NCBI GenBank assembly: GCA_036514635.1
Contig: DATBWU010000105.1
Span: 1-22,786 of the forward strand
Origin: DASSFZ01 sp036514635
GTDB taxonomy: Bacteria; Chloroflexota; Anaerolineae; Fen-1058
DNA length: 22,786 nucleotides
Reading direction: 5' to 3'
Shown piece after piece: positions 22,578-22,786 of this stretch. The notes beneath the pieces were generated by a model. It was not told the origin of the DNA. It searched no databases and saw nothing but the letters and a program-made list of their open reading frames with translations. The position numbers and the translations under genes are program-made. Positions within the stretch are counted from its first letter, which is position 1; every line of letters starts with the position of its first letter.

Positions 22578-22771
22578 CCGGCTGGGCCAAGCGCTCCGCG
22601 CTGGAATGGGTGATCGACCAGTATCAGGTCACGACCGACAAGCGCAGCGGCCTCACCAGCGATCCGAATCGCGCCGATGACCCGGAGTATATCGTCCGAT
22701 TGGTTGGCCGGGTTGTCACGGTCAGCGTGGAAACGGTCAAGGCCGTGCGGGCACTGGCGGGCGCGAAGTGA
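22574..22771 (+). pseudogene. Remnant of the C-terminal end of a type ISP restriction-modification enzyme or related helicase
   Basis: The 65-residue ORF reads R-S-A-L-E-W-V-I-D-Q-Y-Q-V, then T-D-K-R-S-G, D-P-N-R-A-D-D-P-E-Y-I-V and V-V-T-V-S-V-E-T-V-K near its end. This is, to my recollection, the conserved last segment of type ISP restriction-modification enzymes and similar DEAD/DEAH helicases, which are normally over a thousand residues long. Nothing else of such a protein is present: the sequence before it is the intact oxidoreductase gene. The ATG overlaps the upstream stop by 4 nt, which could be chance. It is best read as a gene relic left by deletion or rearrangement, although a small expressed protein cannot be ruled out. 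Confidence 0.7.
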
Positions 22772-22786
22772 TGGGTCATTGCGAGG

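Noticed and set aside
22775..22786. GTCATTGCGAGG at the very end of the window, possibly another dispersed repeat
   Set aside because: Only 12 bases are visible, so neither pairing nor repetition can be shown.

Overview
The window is GC-rich, densely coded DNA with about 25 protein genes. It carries no RNA genes, CRISPR array, transposase or phage genes. The gene content suggests Chloroflexota (Anaerolineae-like, perhaps from a metagenome assembly): Asp23/Gls24 next to NusB, a COG2403-type GTPase, zinc-ribbon/cyclase/ATPase/TPR signalling proteins, an F420-type luciferase-like oxidoreductase, a CbiM-PDGLE fusion, and many short palindromic repeats between genes. This taxonomic reading is inference. 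No marker gene in the window settles it.

Region 1 (1-3.8 kb, + strand) holds the end of an FabG-like reductase, an Asp23/Gls24 protein, nusB, a TatA/B-type subunit, tatC and a P-loop GTPase of the cyclic-2,3-diphosphoglycerate-synthetase type. NusB, TatA/B and TatC are packed with 1-nt gaps or overlaps. Region 2 (3.8-6.9 kb) holds a single-domain response regulator, a convergent NTF2-like lipoprotein, a DUF4230-like membrane-anchored protein and an SCP2/archaeal-type thiolase.

Region 3 (6.9-9.9 kb, - strand) is a run of five small multi-pass membrane proteins. They fall into two paralogous groups (three of about 200-240 aa and two of about 130-150 aa), each gene with a good ribosome binding site, and none with an established role. 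Region 4 (10.3-13.3 kb, + strand) is a self-contained metal-uptake operon: Fur-family repressor, then CbiM-PDGLE, CbiQ and CbiO. A near-consensus promoter (TTGACC-N17-TATAAT) is directly followed by a palindrome with TTGCAA/TCGCAA half-sites that should overlap the start of transcription.

Region 5 (13.4-19.7 kb, - strand) is a signalling cluster. A zinc-ribbon/class III cyclase/AAA-type ATPase gene is separated from its TPR half by one in-frame TGA, with an ATG one codon later. A PIG-L deacetylase follows, and then a second, paralogous TPR protein that starts at the same homologous position and overlaps the PIG-L stop. Region 6 (20.3-22.8 kb, + strand) holds an MFS transporter, a luciferase-like (LLM) oxidoreductase, and a 65-residue ORF that looks like the leftover C-terminal end of a type ISP restriction-modification enzyme.

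Most of the wider gaps carry inverted or tandem repeats of several unrelated sequence types. Some of these enter genes: one repeat type supplies the stop codons of tatC and of the orphan TPR gene, and a heptamer repeat lies in frame inside the ATPase domain. The most promising items are the split cyclase/TPR pair with its orphan paralogue, the five-gene membrane array, the repressor-operator-ECF operon, the hairpin array at 19946-20056 and the restriction-enzyme relic.
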